In this document: positions 29,228 to 39,714 of the stretch, piece after piece
How positions within the stretch are numbered: the stretch's first letter is position 1
Layout: every line of letters begins with the position of its first letter
Source of the DNA: Pseudomonadota bacterium
GTDB lineage: Bacteria > Pseudomonadota > Gammaproteobacteria > Acidiferrobacterales > Acidiferrobacteraceae
NCBI GenBank assembly: GCA_021794275.1
Contig: JAJYRD010000027.1
Coordinates: forward strand, 23,575-87,574
DNA length: 64,000 bases
Direction of reading: 5' to 3'
Notes under the pieces: generated by a model
What the model was told of the DNA's origin: nothing
What the model saw: the letters and a program-made list of their open reading frames with translations, nothing else
Database searches by the model: none
Position numbers and translations under genes: made by a program

Positions 29228-31030
29228 GTGAAACGAAACGACACTGGGTCTACTGAAATCGAATTTCTGCACCGCCTGGCCCGCGAGCTCGACGTCAGCC
29301 GGTTCTTTCGCATCGCGGCCGAGGGATTGGCGGACCGTTTGGGCGCGGACGGCGCGGCGCTCCTCTTGCGAGAAGAACATGACAAGCTTCGCTACCGCTT
29401 CTTTCACGGCGTACCGACGCCGCACGGGTCGCTCGGCGGCCGCTGCTTCAACGACAGTCTTGGCGTCGCAGGCGCCGCCCTGCACGCGCGCAAGCCGATC
29501 TTCGTAGCCGACTACGCGGCAAGCCCCTACGCCATGCCCGAATTCGTCCAGGCGGGCCTAAAGGCGAGCCTTTGCAGTCCGGTCATGGCCCAGGGCGAGG
29601 TCTTGGCGATACTCGCCATCTCCTGGTTTCACGCCCCGCAACGACTGCCCGATGATGCCGCTATCCGTTTCATCGGGATCGTATCGGATTTCGTCGGCAG
29701 CGCCCTGCATCGCCACCGGACAGAACAACGCCTGCTCGATCTCGCCACCCACGACCCGCTCACTGGGGCCGCCAACCGCAATCTGTTCTTTGACCGCCTC
29801 GAGCACGCCATGACTACCGCCTTAAGACGCGAGCGGCTCACGGGTGTGATCACTTTCGATATCGACAACTTCAAGATCATCAACGACAAGCTCGGACATC
29901 TCATGGGCGACGCCCTGCTCGTCGAAGTCAAAAATCGCGTCCTGGATCTGATCCGTGCAAGCGATACCCTCTCGCGACTTGGCGGCGACGAGTTTGCGCT
30001 CATCCTGGAAGGCGTGCGCTACTACGACGATATCGAAATAGTCATCGAACGCATACGCCAGGCCCTGCGCATTCGCTGGGGGCCCGCCACCTTGCAGATC
30101 GCAGTCAGCATCAGTCTTGGCTACACCGTGTACCCGATTGACGACAGCAAAGGCCAGGCGCTTCTGCACAACGCTGATACAGCCATGTACGAAGCCAAGC
30201 GCGCCGGCGGCAACAGGGCGGTGCTCTTCGCGTACGCCATGGCGCGCGCCGCGACCCACAAGGGCGATCTCATCGTCGAATTCGGCAAGGCCCTGGGGCA
30301 AGGGGAGATGGTGCTCCACTTCCAACCCATAGTCTCGATCGCAACTGGGGAGATCGTCTCCGCCGAGGCCCTGATCCGGTGGCGCCACCCGACGCGCGGC
30401 CTCCTTGCGCCACCGCAGTTCATGGCGGCCCTCGAACACGCCTACAACAGCCTGAAGCTTGACGCCTGGGTCATAGGCGAGGCCTTAAAGATCCTTGCGC
30501 GCTGGCAGGGCAAGGGGATATTCAAGACGCTGCACATCAATCTTTCGGCATCATCGGTCGAGAATCACCAATTCTGCGAGATCCTGGAGGGTATGCTGGC
30601 CACCACCCCGTCGCCCGTCGACCCCCACTACCTTGGCATCGAACTCGTCGAATGGAGCACGATCCAGGACATCGAATCGGCGCGCGCCCTCATTATAGGC
30701 TGCCGCACGCTCGGCATCTCCGTGGCCCTGGACGACTTCGGCACGGGCTACGCGTCGCTCCAGCATCTGCGATCGCTCCCCATCGACAGCATCAAGATCG
30801 ACCGCACCTTCATAGCGGGGCTTGCCGAGGATCCCGCCGACCGCGTCCTCGTGCAAAGCATGATCAACGCGGCTCAGGCCTTCGGTATCGAGGCGGTGGC
30901 CGAGGGCATAGAGACCGGCGAGCAAAAACAAATCCTCATGGCCATGGGTTGCACTCGGGGGCAGGGCTACCTCTTCGCCCGGCCCATGCCCGAAGACGAG
31001 CTGTGGCCGGATGCGTCCGAGCCCCACTAA
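29228..31030 (+). CDS. GAF-GGDEF-EAL cyclic-di-GMP protein
   Basis: RASDTLSRLGGDEFALIL and SAEALIRWRHPTRGLL; N-terminal GAF-like region. Confidence 0.93.
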   Translation: MKRNDTGSTEIEFLHRLARELDVSRFFRIAAEGLADRLGADGAALLLREEHDKLRYRFFHGVPTPHGSLGGRCFNDSLGVAGAALHARKPIFVADYAASPYAMPEFVQAGLKASLCSPVMAQGEVLAILAISWFHAPQRLPDDAAIRFIGIVSDFVGSALHRHRTEQRLLDLATHDPLTGAANRNLFFDRLEHAMTTALRRERLTGVITFDIDNFKIINDKLGHLMGDALLVEVKNRVLDLIRASDTLSRLGGDEFALILEGVRYYDDIEIVIERIRQALRIRWGPATLQIAVSISLGYTVYPIDDSKGQALLHNADTAMYEAKRAGGNRAVLFAYAMARAATHKGDLIVEFGKALGQGEMVLHFQPIVSIATGEIVSAEALIRWRHPTRGLLAPPQFMAALEHAYNSLKLDAWVIGEALKILARWQGKGIFKTLHINLSASSVENHQFCEILEGMLATTPSPVDPHYLGIELVEWSTIQDIESARALIIGCRTLGISVALDDFGTGYASLQHLRSLPIDSIKIDRTFIAGLAEDPADRVLVQSMINAAQAFGIEAVAEGIETGEQKQILMAMGCTRGQGYLFARPMPEDELWPDASEPH

Positions 31031-31198
31031 AGGCACAGCACGGCATCCCATTCCCGGCTGATCGCACGAGGAGACAGCGACAACCGAGGCGGGCCTTGAT
31101 CTTGATCACAGCCGCCACGATTTCCCGGGTCGCCACCTTCGTCTTCAGGCCTCATACTGGCGCCAATCGCCATGAGCGCCTAGGCTAATGGCAGACCT

Positions 31199-31666
31199 TT
31201 GGGGAACGCCGTGGGGACAGGAATCGCACTGGCGGTCTTGGCGGCGGTGGCACTCGCCATCGAACTTTCGTCCATGACCTTTTATCTGATTGCCGTGGCG
31301 CTGGCCCTGGCCGCGGGGAGCGCGGTCGCGCTTGCAGGAGCGGGTTCCTCGTGGGCGCTCGCCACGGTCGCCCTCGGCGCGTCCGCAGGGCTCCCGGCGG
31401 CCCACATCGCGCGCAAACGTCTATCACGCCCGACGCATGAATCCGAGGAGCTAAACGACCCGGATGCCGGACACCTCGTACGCGTGGAATCTGTCGCGCC
31501 CGAGGGCCTGCGGGTCGCCTACCGCAACAGCTCGTGGACAGCGCGCCTCACGGACCAGTATCGCGATATGACGGTCTCCCCAGGTGACCTTCTGACCATC
31601 GTCCACCGTGACGGCAATGATCTTCTGCTTGCGCCGCCTACGGCGCGGGCCTCGATACGACAATAA
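31199..31666 (+). CDS. NfeD family protein
   Basis: two N-terminal TM segments then small OB-like domain; directly upstream of SPFH gene. Confidence 0.75.
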   Translation: MGNAVGTGIALAVLAAVALAIELSSMTFYLIAVALALAAGSAVALAGAGSSWALATVALGASAGLPAAHIARKRLSRPTHESEELNDPDAGHLVRVESVAPEGLRVAYRNSSWTARLTDQYRDMTVSPGDLLTIVHRDGNDLLLAPPTARASIRQ

Positions 31667-31690
31667 AAAGGCGACCTTGAAGGAGGAGCC

Positions 31691-32635
31691 ATGGGAGCAG
31701 GCATCGTCATTGTAGTGATCTTGGCGTTCATCGCGCTATTCATCGTGATCAAAGGTATACGGGTCGTCCCCCAGCAACGCGCGTTCGTTCTCGAGCGCAT
31801 GGGTCGTTTCCACGACATATTGCAGCCCGGACTCAACATTATTTTCCCCTTGATCGACCGGGTTGCGTATCGCTTCGACCTGCGCGAGACACCGATCGAT
31901 GTGCAAAAGCAGGTCTGCATTACCCGGGACAACACTCAGATCGCGATCGACGGGGTCTTATATCTGCAGATCACAGACCCCAAGGCCGCGGCCTACGGGA
32001 CCACCAACCCGACGACCGCCATGATCCAGCTCGCGCAAACCATCCTGCGGGCCGACGTCGGCAAGCGCGCCCTGGATGAGGTCTTGTCGCAGCGTGCCGA
32101 ACTGAACGCGACGGTCGTACAGGAACTCGACCGGGCGGCGGTCACCTGGGGCCTCAAGGTCTTGCGCTACGAGATCCGCGACATCACCCCCCCTGCGGAC
32201 GTGGTGCGGGCCATGGAGCTCCAGATCACGGCCGAACGCGAGAAGCGGGCCACCATCGCCACCTCCGAGGGCGCCAAGCAGCAGGCCATCAACATTTCGG
32301 AGGGCGAAAGGCAACAGGCCATAAACCGTGCCGACGGCGCACAACAGGCGCAGGTCCTGCGCGCCCAAGGCGAGGCCCAGGCGATCCTGCTCGTAGCCAA
32401 GGCGACCGCCGAGTCCTTGAAGATCGTAGGCGACAGCCTGAAAGACGAAAGCGCGCGCCAGGCGATGGCCATGCGCGTCGCCGAGTCGTTCATAAGCCAA
32501 TGGGGCGCGATCGCCAAGGAGTCGAACGTCATGATCGTGCCCGCCGACATGGGCGATCTGTCGAAGATGGTGGGCACGGCATTTCGCATCACGGAAGGCC
32601 TGAAGACCACGCCCGATCCGCGTGGCGGGAGGTGA
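31691..32635 (+). CDS. SPFH/Band 7 stomatin-like protein (paraslipin/QmcA-like)
   Basis: IRVVPQQRAFVLERMGRFHDILQPGLNIIFPLIDRVAYRFDLRE. Confidence 0.93.
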   Translation: MGAGIVIVVILAFIALFIVIKGIRVVPQQRAFVLERMGRFHDILQPGLNIIFPLIDRVAYRFDLRETPIDVQKQVCITRDNTQIAIDGVLYLQITDPKAAAYGTTNPTTAMIQLAQTILRADVGKRALDEVLSQRAELNATVVQELDRAAVTWGLKVLRYEIRDITPPADVVRAMELQITAEREKRATIATSEGAKQQAINISEGERQQAINRADGAQQAQVLRAQGEAQAILLVAKATAESLKIVGDSLKDESARQAMAMRVAESFISQWGAIAKESNVMIVPADMGDLSKMVGTAFRITEGLKTTPDPRGGR

Positions 32636-32723
32636 CGCCTCGCGAGGCGCCGGGCCAGGTCCCGCTCGTCCTTGACACGCGCGCCGGCTTTCGCCATTCT
32701 CGGCCGATCGTGAACGGAAGCAC

Positions 32724-33542
32724 ATGCTCGCCTATCCCCACATAAATCCCGTCGGATTTCATATAGGCCCGATACCGATCCACTGGTACGGCCTCCTCGA
32801 AATCATAAGCTTTGTCATCGGCACGATCTGGCTGATCCGGCGCGGGCGCCGCGCCGAGTGGCAATGGACGAAGGAGCAGGTCCTCGACCTCGAATACTAT
32901 CTGTCCGTGGGGGCCATCGCTGGCGGCCGCCTGGGCTATGTCCTGTGGTATGACCTGCCCTACTACCTCGGCCATCCGATCCAGATTTTGGAGGTCTGGG
33001 ACGGGGGCATGTCCTTCCATGGCGGCCTCATAGGCGTCATCCTCGGCTGCTGGGTCTACGGCCGCAAACACGACCGATCGGCGATGGCTGTGCTCGACTT
33101 CGTGGCGCCAGCGGCCCCCATCGGGCTAGGCCTTGGGCGGCTTGCGAACTTCATCAACGATCAATTGTTCGGGCGCGTGAGCCACCTCCCGTGGGCGGTG
33201 ATCTTTCCTGCGGGCGGCCCCGAGCCCCGTCAGCCCTCGCAGATCTACGAGTTTTTGTTGGAGGGGGTGGCGCTGCTCATCATCCTCGCGGTCTACGGCC
33301 GCAAGCGCCGCCCGACGGGCGCAGTCGGCGCCCTCTTCGTCCTCTTCTATGGGATCTTCCGCTTCCTGGTCGAATACACGCGCCAACCCGACATACAGCT
33401 AGGCTTCGTGCTCGGAAGGCTCGATATGGGACAGGTTCTGTCGGCACCCATGATCCCGATCGGGATTGCGCTGCTCTACTGGGCCTACCGCGGCGGCTTC
33501 GAGACACCTGAGCGCAATCGCGCAGCGGGCGGGTCCGCATGA
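32724..33542 (+). CDS. lgt: prolipoprotein diacylglyceryl transferase
   Basis: GGMSFHGGLIGVILGCW, LGRLANFINDQLFGRVSHLPWAVIFPAGG, RQPSQIYEFLLEG. Confidence 0.95.
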   Translation: MLAYPHINPVGFHIGPIPIHWYGLLEIISFVIGTIWLIRRGRRAEWQWTKEQVLDLEYYLSVGAIAGGRLGYVLWYDLPYYLGHPIQILEVWDGGMSFHGGLIGVILGCWVYGRKHDRSAMAVLDFVAPAAPIGLGLGRLANFINDQLFGRVSHLPWAVIFPAGGPEPRQPSQIYEFLLEGVALLIILAVYGRKRRPTGAVGALFVLFYGIFRFLVEYTRQPDIQLGFVLGRLDMGQVLSAPMIPIGIALLYWAYRGGFETPERNRAAGGSA

Positions 33543-34000
33543 CCGCGGCTCCCGAAAAGGCCGGCGCGCGCATGAGCGCCACGCGTGGAGCGGAGAGCTC
33601 CGCCACACGCCGCTTCGCACGCGTCATGATCGGCTTCACGATCCTCTACGGCCTCCTGGCCGCGATCCTGAGTTTCCATATCGTAGTCGAACAGCAAGCC
33701 GTCCGCCGGCACCTGGACACAGCGCTACGCGTGCGCCCTGTCGGGCCCTTTGCGTCGATACGGGCATCGCGCGCCGTAGCCCGCGCCTTCGTGGCACGCC
33801 TGAACGCGGCCTTCGGACACAACCCCTGCGGGCCGGGGCCTGCCTTCGCTCTCGCAAGGCCTCACGCCATGGCGCGCCGCGACTGTCTCGTGGTCATAGC
33901 GCCTGGCCGCCACCGCCTCCATGTGCGCGCCTATGACACCCAGGGTCACCACATGGACAATGTCTTCGAACGCCTGAATCCGCCCCCGCGCCACTTATAG
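33539..34000 (+). CDS. hypothetical single-TM protein
   Basis: ORF overlapping lgt stop (ATGA), one TM segment. Confidence 0.5.
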   Translation: MTAAPEKAGARMSATRGAESSATRRFARVMIGFTILYGLLAAILSFHIVVEQQAVRRHLDTALRVRPVGPFASIRASRAVARAFVARLNAAFGHNPCGPGPAFALARPHAMARRDCLVVIAPGRHRLHVRAYDTQGHHMDNVFERLNPPPRHL

Positions 34001-34230
34001 GCGGCGAGCCTGCGACATAGCGCGTGACATCTCGGCCCTCTTTCCCCACTGACACGACCGACCGCGGCTCCCACAAGCCGCGCCTCGTGTCGGCCAACCT
34101 TTGCGTCCCGTCAGCCTCCCGTCATATCCTGACAGCCATGATGACCCCGACCCCCGTCGACCGGATGCGGGGCGCCCGCGCGTTGCGGGCCCCGGCGCGC
34201 CGCTAAATCTAGCCCACGGAGCCGCACCCC

Positions 34231-36714
34231 GTGTCGACGCCCACGCCCCCAGCCCCCTCATCGCCGCCTCGCCCGGGACGGCGCTTCTGGGTGCTGCTTG
34301 CGCTTGCCATCGCGGCTTTGAACGGCCTGCTCGCGATCGGGGCCTGGACGTGGTGGACCTGGGACCATCTCCCCCGCGTGCGCGCCCTCGAGGACTGGCA
34401 CCCCGAGCAGCCGCTGCGCATTTATGCCGCGAACGGCGAACTCCTCCAGGCCATCGGGCCGCAGATCCGATTCGCGCTGCCGCTCCAGAAGATCCCGAAG
34501 GGCCTCCAGGAGGCCTTCATCGCCGCCGAGAACGGCAAGTTCTATAGCCGCGACCCCCTGTATTACCCGGTGAGCTACCCAGGCATCCTGCGCGCCGCCT
34601 TCGTTGACATTCTGCACATGGCGCCCGTGCAAGGGGCGAGCACCATCACCGAGCAGGTCGCGCGGAATTTCTATCTCTCGCCCAAAAAGACGATCGCGCG
34701 CAAGGCGGCGGAGATCCTGCTCGCCTACAAGCTCGCCGACCGCCTCAACCGCGGGCAGATCCTCGACCTCTATCTGAACAAGATCTATCTCGGGCAGGGC
34801 GCCTATGGGGTCGAGGCCGCGGCCCGCACCTATTACGGCAAGAACGTCTCACAGCTTTCGCTCGCCCAAGAAGCGACCCTGGCCGGGCTCCCCGCCGCGC
34901 CCTCGTACTTCAACCCGGTGAAGAACCCGCAGCTCGCGCGCAAGCGCCGTGATTACGTCCTGCACCAGATGTACGCCGACCATGACATAAGCCACCGCGC
35001 CATGGTCGAGGCCGAGGCGCAACCCGTGCGCACGCGCTACCACGCGCCCGCCAACAATGTCGCACCCTACGCCACCGAGTGGATCCGCAAATGGCTCGTC
35101 AAGCGCTTCGGGGCGAACTTCACCTATCGGCGCGGGCTGCGCGTCTACACCACGATCTCCCGCAAGGACCAGCGGGCCGCCGACAGGAGTCTCGCCGTGG
35201 GGCTCGAGAACTACGCCATGGGCCTGGACAGTCTCGACCCGAAGACCTGGGCGGGGCCCGTGGCGCTCTTGAAGGGCAAGGCCCTCAAAGCGGCGCTTGC
35301 CGGTGGCCGCCCGCCCCAGCTCCCGGATCGGGATCCGGCCAATCTGCGCTGGGGGGTGGTCGTAAAGAGCAACGCCAAGGAGGCGAGCGTGCGCCTCGAG
35401 GGACAGAGGACTGTTATCCTCGATGGACGAGACATCGCCTGGGTGCGGCTCGCCCCACGAGGCCTGCAGGCGTCCGCCGTCGATCAGGTCCTGAAACCGG
35501 GTGACCTCGTATGGCTGCGCCACTATGTCGCGGACACAGGCGCAGGCGCTGGCAACCGCCAGTGGGCGGGGACCGCCGTGTGGCACCGCGTGCCGAATGC
35601 CGGCTGGCAACTCACAGTGGTGCCCAAGGCCCAGGGGGCGCTAGTCTCCATCGACGCCAAGACCGGGGCGATCCTGGCCTTGAGCGGCGGCTACAGCTAT
35701 AAATTGAGCCACTTCGATCGTGCGCTCTACGCCTATCGGCAGCCGGGATCGGGTTTCAAGCCCTTCGTCTACGCGGCCGCCATGGACGGTCCGGCCTTGA
35801 AGGCCGCGGGCGTCCGTCATTACCTCACACCGGTCTCGCTCATCAAGGACACCCCCCTCTCCGTACACTTGGCCGACGGCACCGACTACCGCCCGACGAA
35901 TTACAGCAACACCTTCTCGCGCACACCGATCGCCGTGTGGCAGGACCTGGCGGACTCCCACAACGTCCCGAGCGTGCGTCTCTTGCTGCACATCGGCATC
36001 CCGTTTGCCGCATCCTACGTCCACCGCTTCGGCTTCCCGACCCAGCAGATCCCACAGGTCCCATCGATGGTGCTCGGCTCCGGGGACTACACCCCCATGC
36101 AGATCGCACGCGGCTACGCGGTGTTCGCAAACGGCGGCCGCCGCCCCCGGCCCTACCTCATCTCGCGCATCCAGACCGCGAGCGGCGAGCACATCCCGCT
36201 TGGCGACTGCGCGCTCGGCTATAAGTCCACGCCCGACACAAAGACCGCCATCCCGCCGGGGGTCGCCTTCCTTATGACGCGCATGATGGAACGTGTCATA
36301 CGCCAGGGCACCGGGGTCGCGGCCCAGATCCTTCATCGCCGGGCGCTCGCCGGCAAGACCGGCACCACCAACGACGAGAGCAACGCGTGGTTCACGGGCT
36401 ACAATCCGCAGGTGGTGACGACGGTGTGGGTGGGCTATGACGACAACCACAGCCTGGGACGCTGGGCGGCGGGCGCCCGCGAGGCGCTCCCCATCTGGAT
36501 ACACTTCATGAAGACGGCCCTTCGCGGCCAGCGGGGCCTGCGCTTCACCATACCGCCTACGGTCGTGCGCCGGCACTACGACCCCAAGACCGGCGGCCTT
36601 GCCTACTCAGGTCGCCACGAGGCCTACTTCCTCAAGGGCTACCTGCCGGAGAACGGTGGATCGGGCCTCGGGGTCATCAAGAACTTCCTCCATAGGCTCG
36701 CGAACTTCCTGTAG
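34231..36714 (+). CDS. bifunctional penicillin-binding protein 1 (GT51 + transpeptidase)
   Basis: AFIAAENGKFYSRDPL, GASTITEQVARNFYLSPKKT, PGSGFKPFVYAAAM, LAGKTGTTNDESNAWFTGYNPQ. Confidence 0.92.
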   Translation: MSTPTPPAPSSPPRPGRRFWVLLALAIAALNGLLAIGAWTWWTWDHLPRVRALEDWHPEQPLRIYAANGELLQAIGPQIRFALPLQKIPKGLQEAFIAAENGKFYSRDPLYYPVSYPGILRAAFVDILHMAPVQGASTITEQVARNFYLSPKKTIARKAAEILLAYKLADRLNRGQILDLYLNKIYLGQGAYGVEAAARTYYGKNVSQLSLAQEATLAGLPAAPSYFNPVKNPQLARKRRDYVLHQMYADHDISHRAMVEAEAQPVRTRYHAPANNVAPYATEWIRKWLVKRFGANFTYRRGLRVYTTISRKDQRAADRSLAVGLENYAMGLDSLDPKTWAGPVALLKGKALKAALAGGRPPQLPDRDPANLRWGVVVKSNAKEASVRLEGQRTVILDGRDIAWVRLAPRGLQASAVDQVLKPGDLVWLRHYVADTGAGAGNRQWAGTAVWHRVPNAGWQLTVVPKAQGALVSIDAKTGAILALSGGYSYKLSHFDRALYAYRQPGSGFKPFVYAAAMDGPALKAAGVRHYLTPVSLIKDTPLSVHLADGTDYRPTNYSNTFSRTPIAVWQDLADSHNVPSVRLLLHIGIPFAASYVHRFGFPTQQIPQVPSMVLGSGDYTPMQIARGYAVFANGGRRPRPYLISRIQTASGEHIPLGDCALGYKSTPDTKTAIPPGVAFLMTRMMERVIRQGTGVAAQILHRRALAGKTGTTNDESNAWFTGYNPQVVTTVWVGYDDNHSLGRWAAGAREALPIWIHFMKTALRGQRGLRFTIPPTVVRRHYDPKTGGLAYSGRHEAYFLKGYLPENGGSGLGVIKNFLHRLANFL

Positions 36715-36828
36715 CGAGACCCCGCACGCAGCCGCCGGTTGACCTCTCCGTCACAACACGCCCCCGCGGGCCAGGCCTCTTGCCCATGGAGGAACGCACG
36801 CCAAGGAGCGACCCGGAGGCCCTGAACC

Positions 36829-37974
36829 TCAACAACCCGGATACTTTTGCCGGACCCGCTCCTGAAGGGCGCGGTCCGGCTTCGCCCCCACATCGTCATA
36901 CTCGCCGATATCCCACGTCATGAAGGCCGCCAGATCCTGGGCGAGTTCCGCGATGACCTCACGCAGTTCCAAGGGCTCGAGAAAGGAGGGCGGAATGGCC
37001 TCAACCCCCCACAAGGCCCCCAGGATGTTCCCGGTGATCGAGCCGGTCGAATCGGAGTCGCCGCTATGATTCACCGCGCGTATGACGCCGTCGGCGAAGT
37101 CCTGCGCGGTGAGCGCGCAATAGACCGCAATACCCAAAGCCTCCTCGGCGATCCAGCCCCCGCCGATGCGAGCGATGGCCTGAACGGGATTGTCAGAAAG
37201 ACTTGCCGCGCACGACTCGCCCTGCGTCAATGCCTCCTCGGTCTCCCGTCCCTCCGGCTCGTCGGCGAGACATTCATGGACGACGGCCAGGGCCTCCTTG
37301 AGATCGCGCCCCTGGACGACCTCGGCGATCAAGACCGCAAACGCCCCGGCGGCTATATAGCCGGTCGGGTGGCCGTGGGTAAGGGCCGCGAGCGACTTGC
37401 CAAGCCTCATCGTCTCGCGTGGCGCGGCACCCTGCTGCCCCAAGACCAGACCGACGGGCGCCATGCGCATCACACCCCCGCAACCCTTGCTGTCATTGCA
37501 GGCCGGATCCCCCATGGACCGCATCGCCCGAAGCGCGGCAAGACAGGTCTCCCCCGGCCCCCGGCGATGATGGAGATCCGCGTGAGAATAAAGCCAGCCC
37601 GCCCTGTCATCATCCTCGTCGCCCCATGGCGCCTGTCTGCTTTGGGTCTTAAGCCAACGGGCATAGGCGGCCGCCACCATGCCCTCGGTACTTGCAATGC
37701 CCCTCCTCATCAGACGGACATGCCGGCGTATCAGGCCCTCGGCGGTAAAGAGCGTCATCTGGGTGTCGTCCGTGATCGCGCCCAGGCGCCCGTAGGCCGG
37801 CGCGTAGGACGTGATCCCGGCGGGCCCGAAGCGTTGGATGATTTCCGGATACTCAAGAAACTCCACCGGCGCACCCAGGGCGTCACCCACCGCACCGCCC
37901 AAAAGACACCCCGTGAAACAGCGGCCCAAAGAATCGCTTCCCAATTTCAAGTCCCCACGATGCAACGGGCTCAT
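36829..37974 (-). CDS. ADP-ribosylglycohydrolase family protein
   Basis: GCLLGGAVGDALGAPVEF, TDDTQMTLFTAEGLIRR, HSGDSDSTGSITGNILGALWG. Confidence 0.92.
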   Translation of the reverse strand: MSPLHRGDLKLGSDSLGRCFTGCLLGGAVGDALGAPVEFLEYPEIIQRFGPAGITSYAPAYGRLGAITDDTQMTLFTAEGLIRRHVRLMRRGIASTEGMVAAAYARWLKTQSRQAPWGDEDDDRAGWLYSHADLHHRRGPGETCLAALRAMRSMGDPACNDSKGCGGVMRMAPVGLVLGQQGAAPRETMRLGKSLAALTHGHPTGYIAAGAFAVLIAEVVQGRDLKEALAVVHECLADEPEGRETEEALTQGESCAASLSDNPVQAIARIGGGWIAEEALGIAVYCALTAQDFADGVIRAVNHSGDSDSTGSITGNILGALWGVEAIPPSFLEPLELREVIAELAQDLAAFMTWDIGEYDDVGAKPDRALQERVRQKYPGC

Positions 37975-38148
37975 ACAACGACAGACCTCTTCGTCACATA
38001 CATCTACGCAAGCCCCCATGGCCTCGGCCGACCTCGGGCCGCCAGCAACTGAGCAACTCCTCACATCAACCGCTCCCGATAAATGTCCACTGTTCTCAAA
38101 ATCGCCGCCATATTAAAGTCGTCCCAAAGGTCAGCAATGGAGCCCGAT

Positions 38149-38460
38149 TCTTGGACACTAGATCAGGTGGATATCTGCCCTTACAGGTACGCAACAAGGA
38201 GCAGAAATCCTATGAGCAAGACCGGTCGTAATCACGCCCCGCAATTCAAGGCCAAGGTGGCCCTCAAGGCCCTGGCTGGGGAAAAGACCATCCACGAGAT
38301 CGCAGCCAAACACCAAGTCCATCCCAACCAGGTGACCCAGTAGCGTAGGCAGCTCATCGACCAGGCGGTAAGCCTCTTTGGCAAGGCCGCCCTGGGGGTC
38401 GATCCCGCGGGGGACCGGGAGGCGCTGTTGGCTAAGATCGGACAGCTGACAGTCACAGGC
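38149..38460 (+). pseudogene. truncated IS3-family transposase orfA with in-frame TAG
   Basis: MSKTGRNHAPQFKAKVALKALAGEKTIHEIAAKHQVHPNQVTQ* then RRQLIDQAVSLFGKAALGVDPAGDREALLAKIGQLT; W codon replaced by TAG at 38341; orfB absent. Confidence 0.8.
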
Positions 38461-38604
38461 TTTGGCGGTTTATGCCATGCACCGAACTGTTGAGCGACGC
38501 TCGGGGACCGCGCATCCGTATGAGCGACCCCGGATGATTGTTGTTAACAGCGCGACGCGAACTTCCGACGCGAGCTTCCAAAGATCCGGCGCCGACGAAG
38601 GCTT

Positions 38605-38721
38605 TTATCCGTGGCGATGCCGACGCCCTTTCCGCTCGCGCTTCAGATACAAAATCACCCCAAACCCCGCCAGATTCGCCAGTCCCATCACGACGATAAA
38701 CGCGATCCAGTATTCACTCAT
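38605..38721 (-). CDS. predicted 38-aa single-TM small protein
   Basis: MSEYWIAFIVVMGLANLAGFGVILYLKRERKGRRHRHG*: one TM helix followed by a basic tail. Confidence 0.4.
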   Translation of the reverse strand: MSEYWIAFIVVMGLANLAGFGVILYLKRERKGRRHRHG

Positions 38722-38731
38722 GCGTGGCCCC

Positions 38732-38920
38732 TTAATCGCCCAAGAATGACGGCACCCATATCGCGAACCATTGTAAATTCGCAAACCCTATACCGGCAAG
38801 AACCAGCTTTACCCAAGCCACAGGATGCGCGTCCAGAGCCGTATAACCAAATGCTCCGAACTCAGCAAAAGCCATAAGGTTAAACACGCCATCGATGTAC
38901 TTTAACTGATCGTTGTTCAT
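38732..38920 (-). CDS. predicted 62-aa small membrane protein
   Basis: MNNDQLKYIDGVFNLMAFAEFGAFGYTALDAHPVAWVKLVLAGIGFANLQWFAIWVPSFLGD; hydrophobic, tightly spaced with the 38-aa ORF. Confidence 0.4.
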   Translation of the reverse strand: MNNDQLKYIDGVFNLMAFAEFGAFGYTALDAHPVAWVKLVLAGIGFANLQWFAIWVPSFLGD

Positions 38921-39545
38921 TGGTTACCCGAAGCCGCCCATGGGATCATCTGCCGAAAACAGCGTGTGTGTTTCTGGAACATTGGGGACCTTGCGTTCCA
39001 CGGTGGCGATAACCCCCATAACGCGAGACCCCTGAAAGAGTCGCGACCTCGCCTCGTGGCGTAGTTTACGGACAGGCAGACACCGCGATATCGGTCGCCT
39101 TGCAGGGCCCACCAAAGCCGTTTGAGAAAATCCAGGCGCACGCGCACCCACCCTCTCCGGCCCTCCGAGGCCAGCCAGACAAGAACGGCATCCGGCGCGT
39201 TATCACCGTTTTGATCCCGGAGATGAGGGACGCCCCGCCCTCATTCAGACTCGAACTGGTGGTGCGGCCCAGGTGTCCCCACGGGATTGCCGCGATTTCC
39301 CCGCGACGCCTCGCCTTCTGGATCACCCAGGCGATTGATGTTTGGGCGAACCTCGGCGTCGCAATTGACTTGTATGGCGGATGCTTGGTCGAACCACAAC
39401 CCTTCGAGCGAACGAGCACTGACCCATTCTCGGGTCTCTACCGGTAAGCCGACGCGAACACTTTATTGTGGATGGCCCTCCTGCCACCAGCCCGCCAAGC
39501 GGAGGGGCGTGATGCTCGCTAAGGGGTTCTCTGACGCATAGGTTT

Positions 39546-39591
39546 TATGGTGCCGGTGAGACGAATCGAACGCCCGACCTACTGATTACGA
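39546..39591 (-). repeat. displaced tRNA-Thr 3' half (attachment-site copy, element left end)
   Basis: 46 bp identical to 43832-43877: tatggtgccggtgagacgaatcgaacgcccgacctactgattacga. Confidence 0.93.
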
Positions 39592-39714
39592 CTCAGCTAA
39601 ATCCCGCCTACCATCCATCCTACATGAAACCCCATCCCTTTTAATTCTCTTGAATGTCCCTTGTTTTAAGCCTATTCTTCGTCCCAAGTTGTTTGAGTCG
39701 AATTGACGCCGCAA

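Noticed and set aside
39066-39447. Long overlapping ORFs on both strands upstream of the att copy
   Set aside because: Opposing frames overlap fully and neither shows a recognisable motif or convincing ribosome-binding site; treated as probable decayed DNA.
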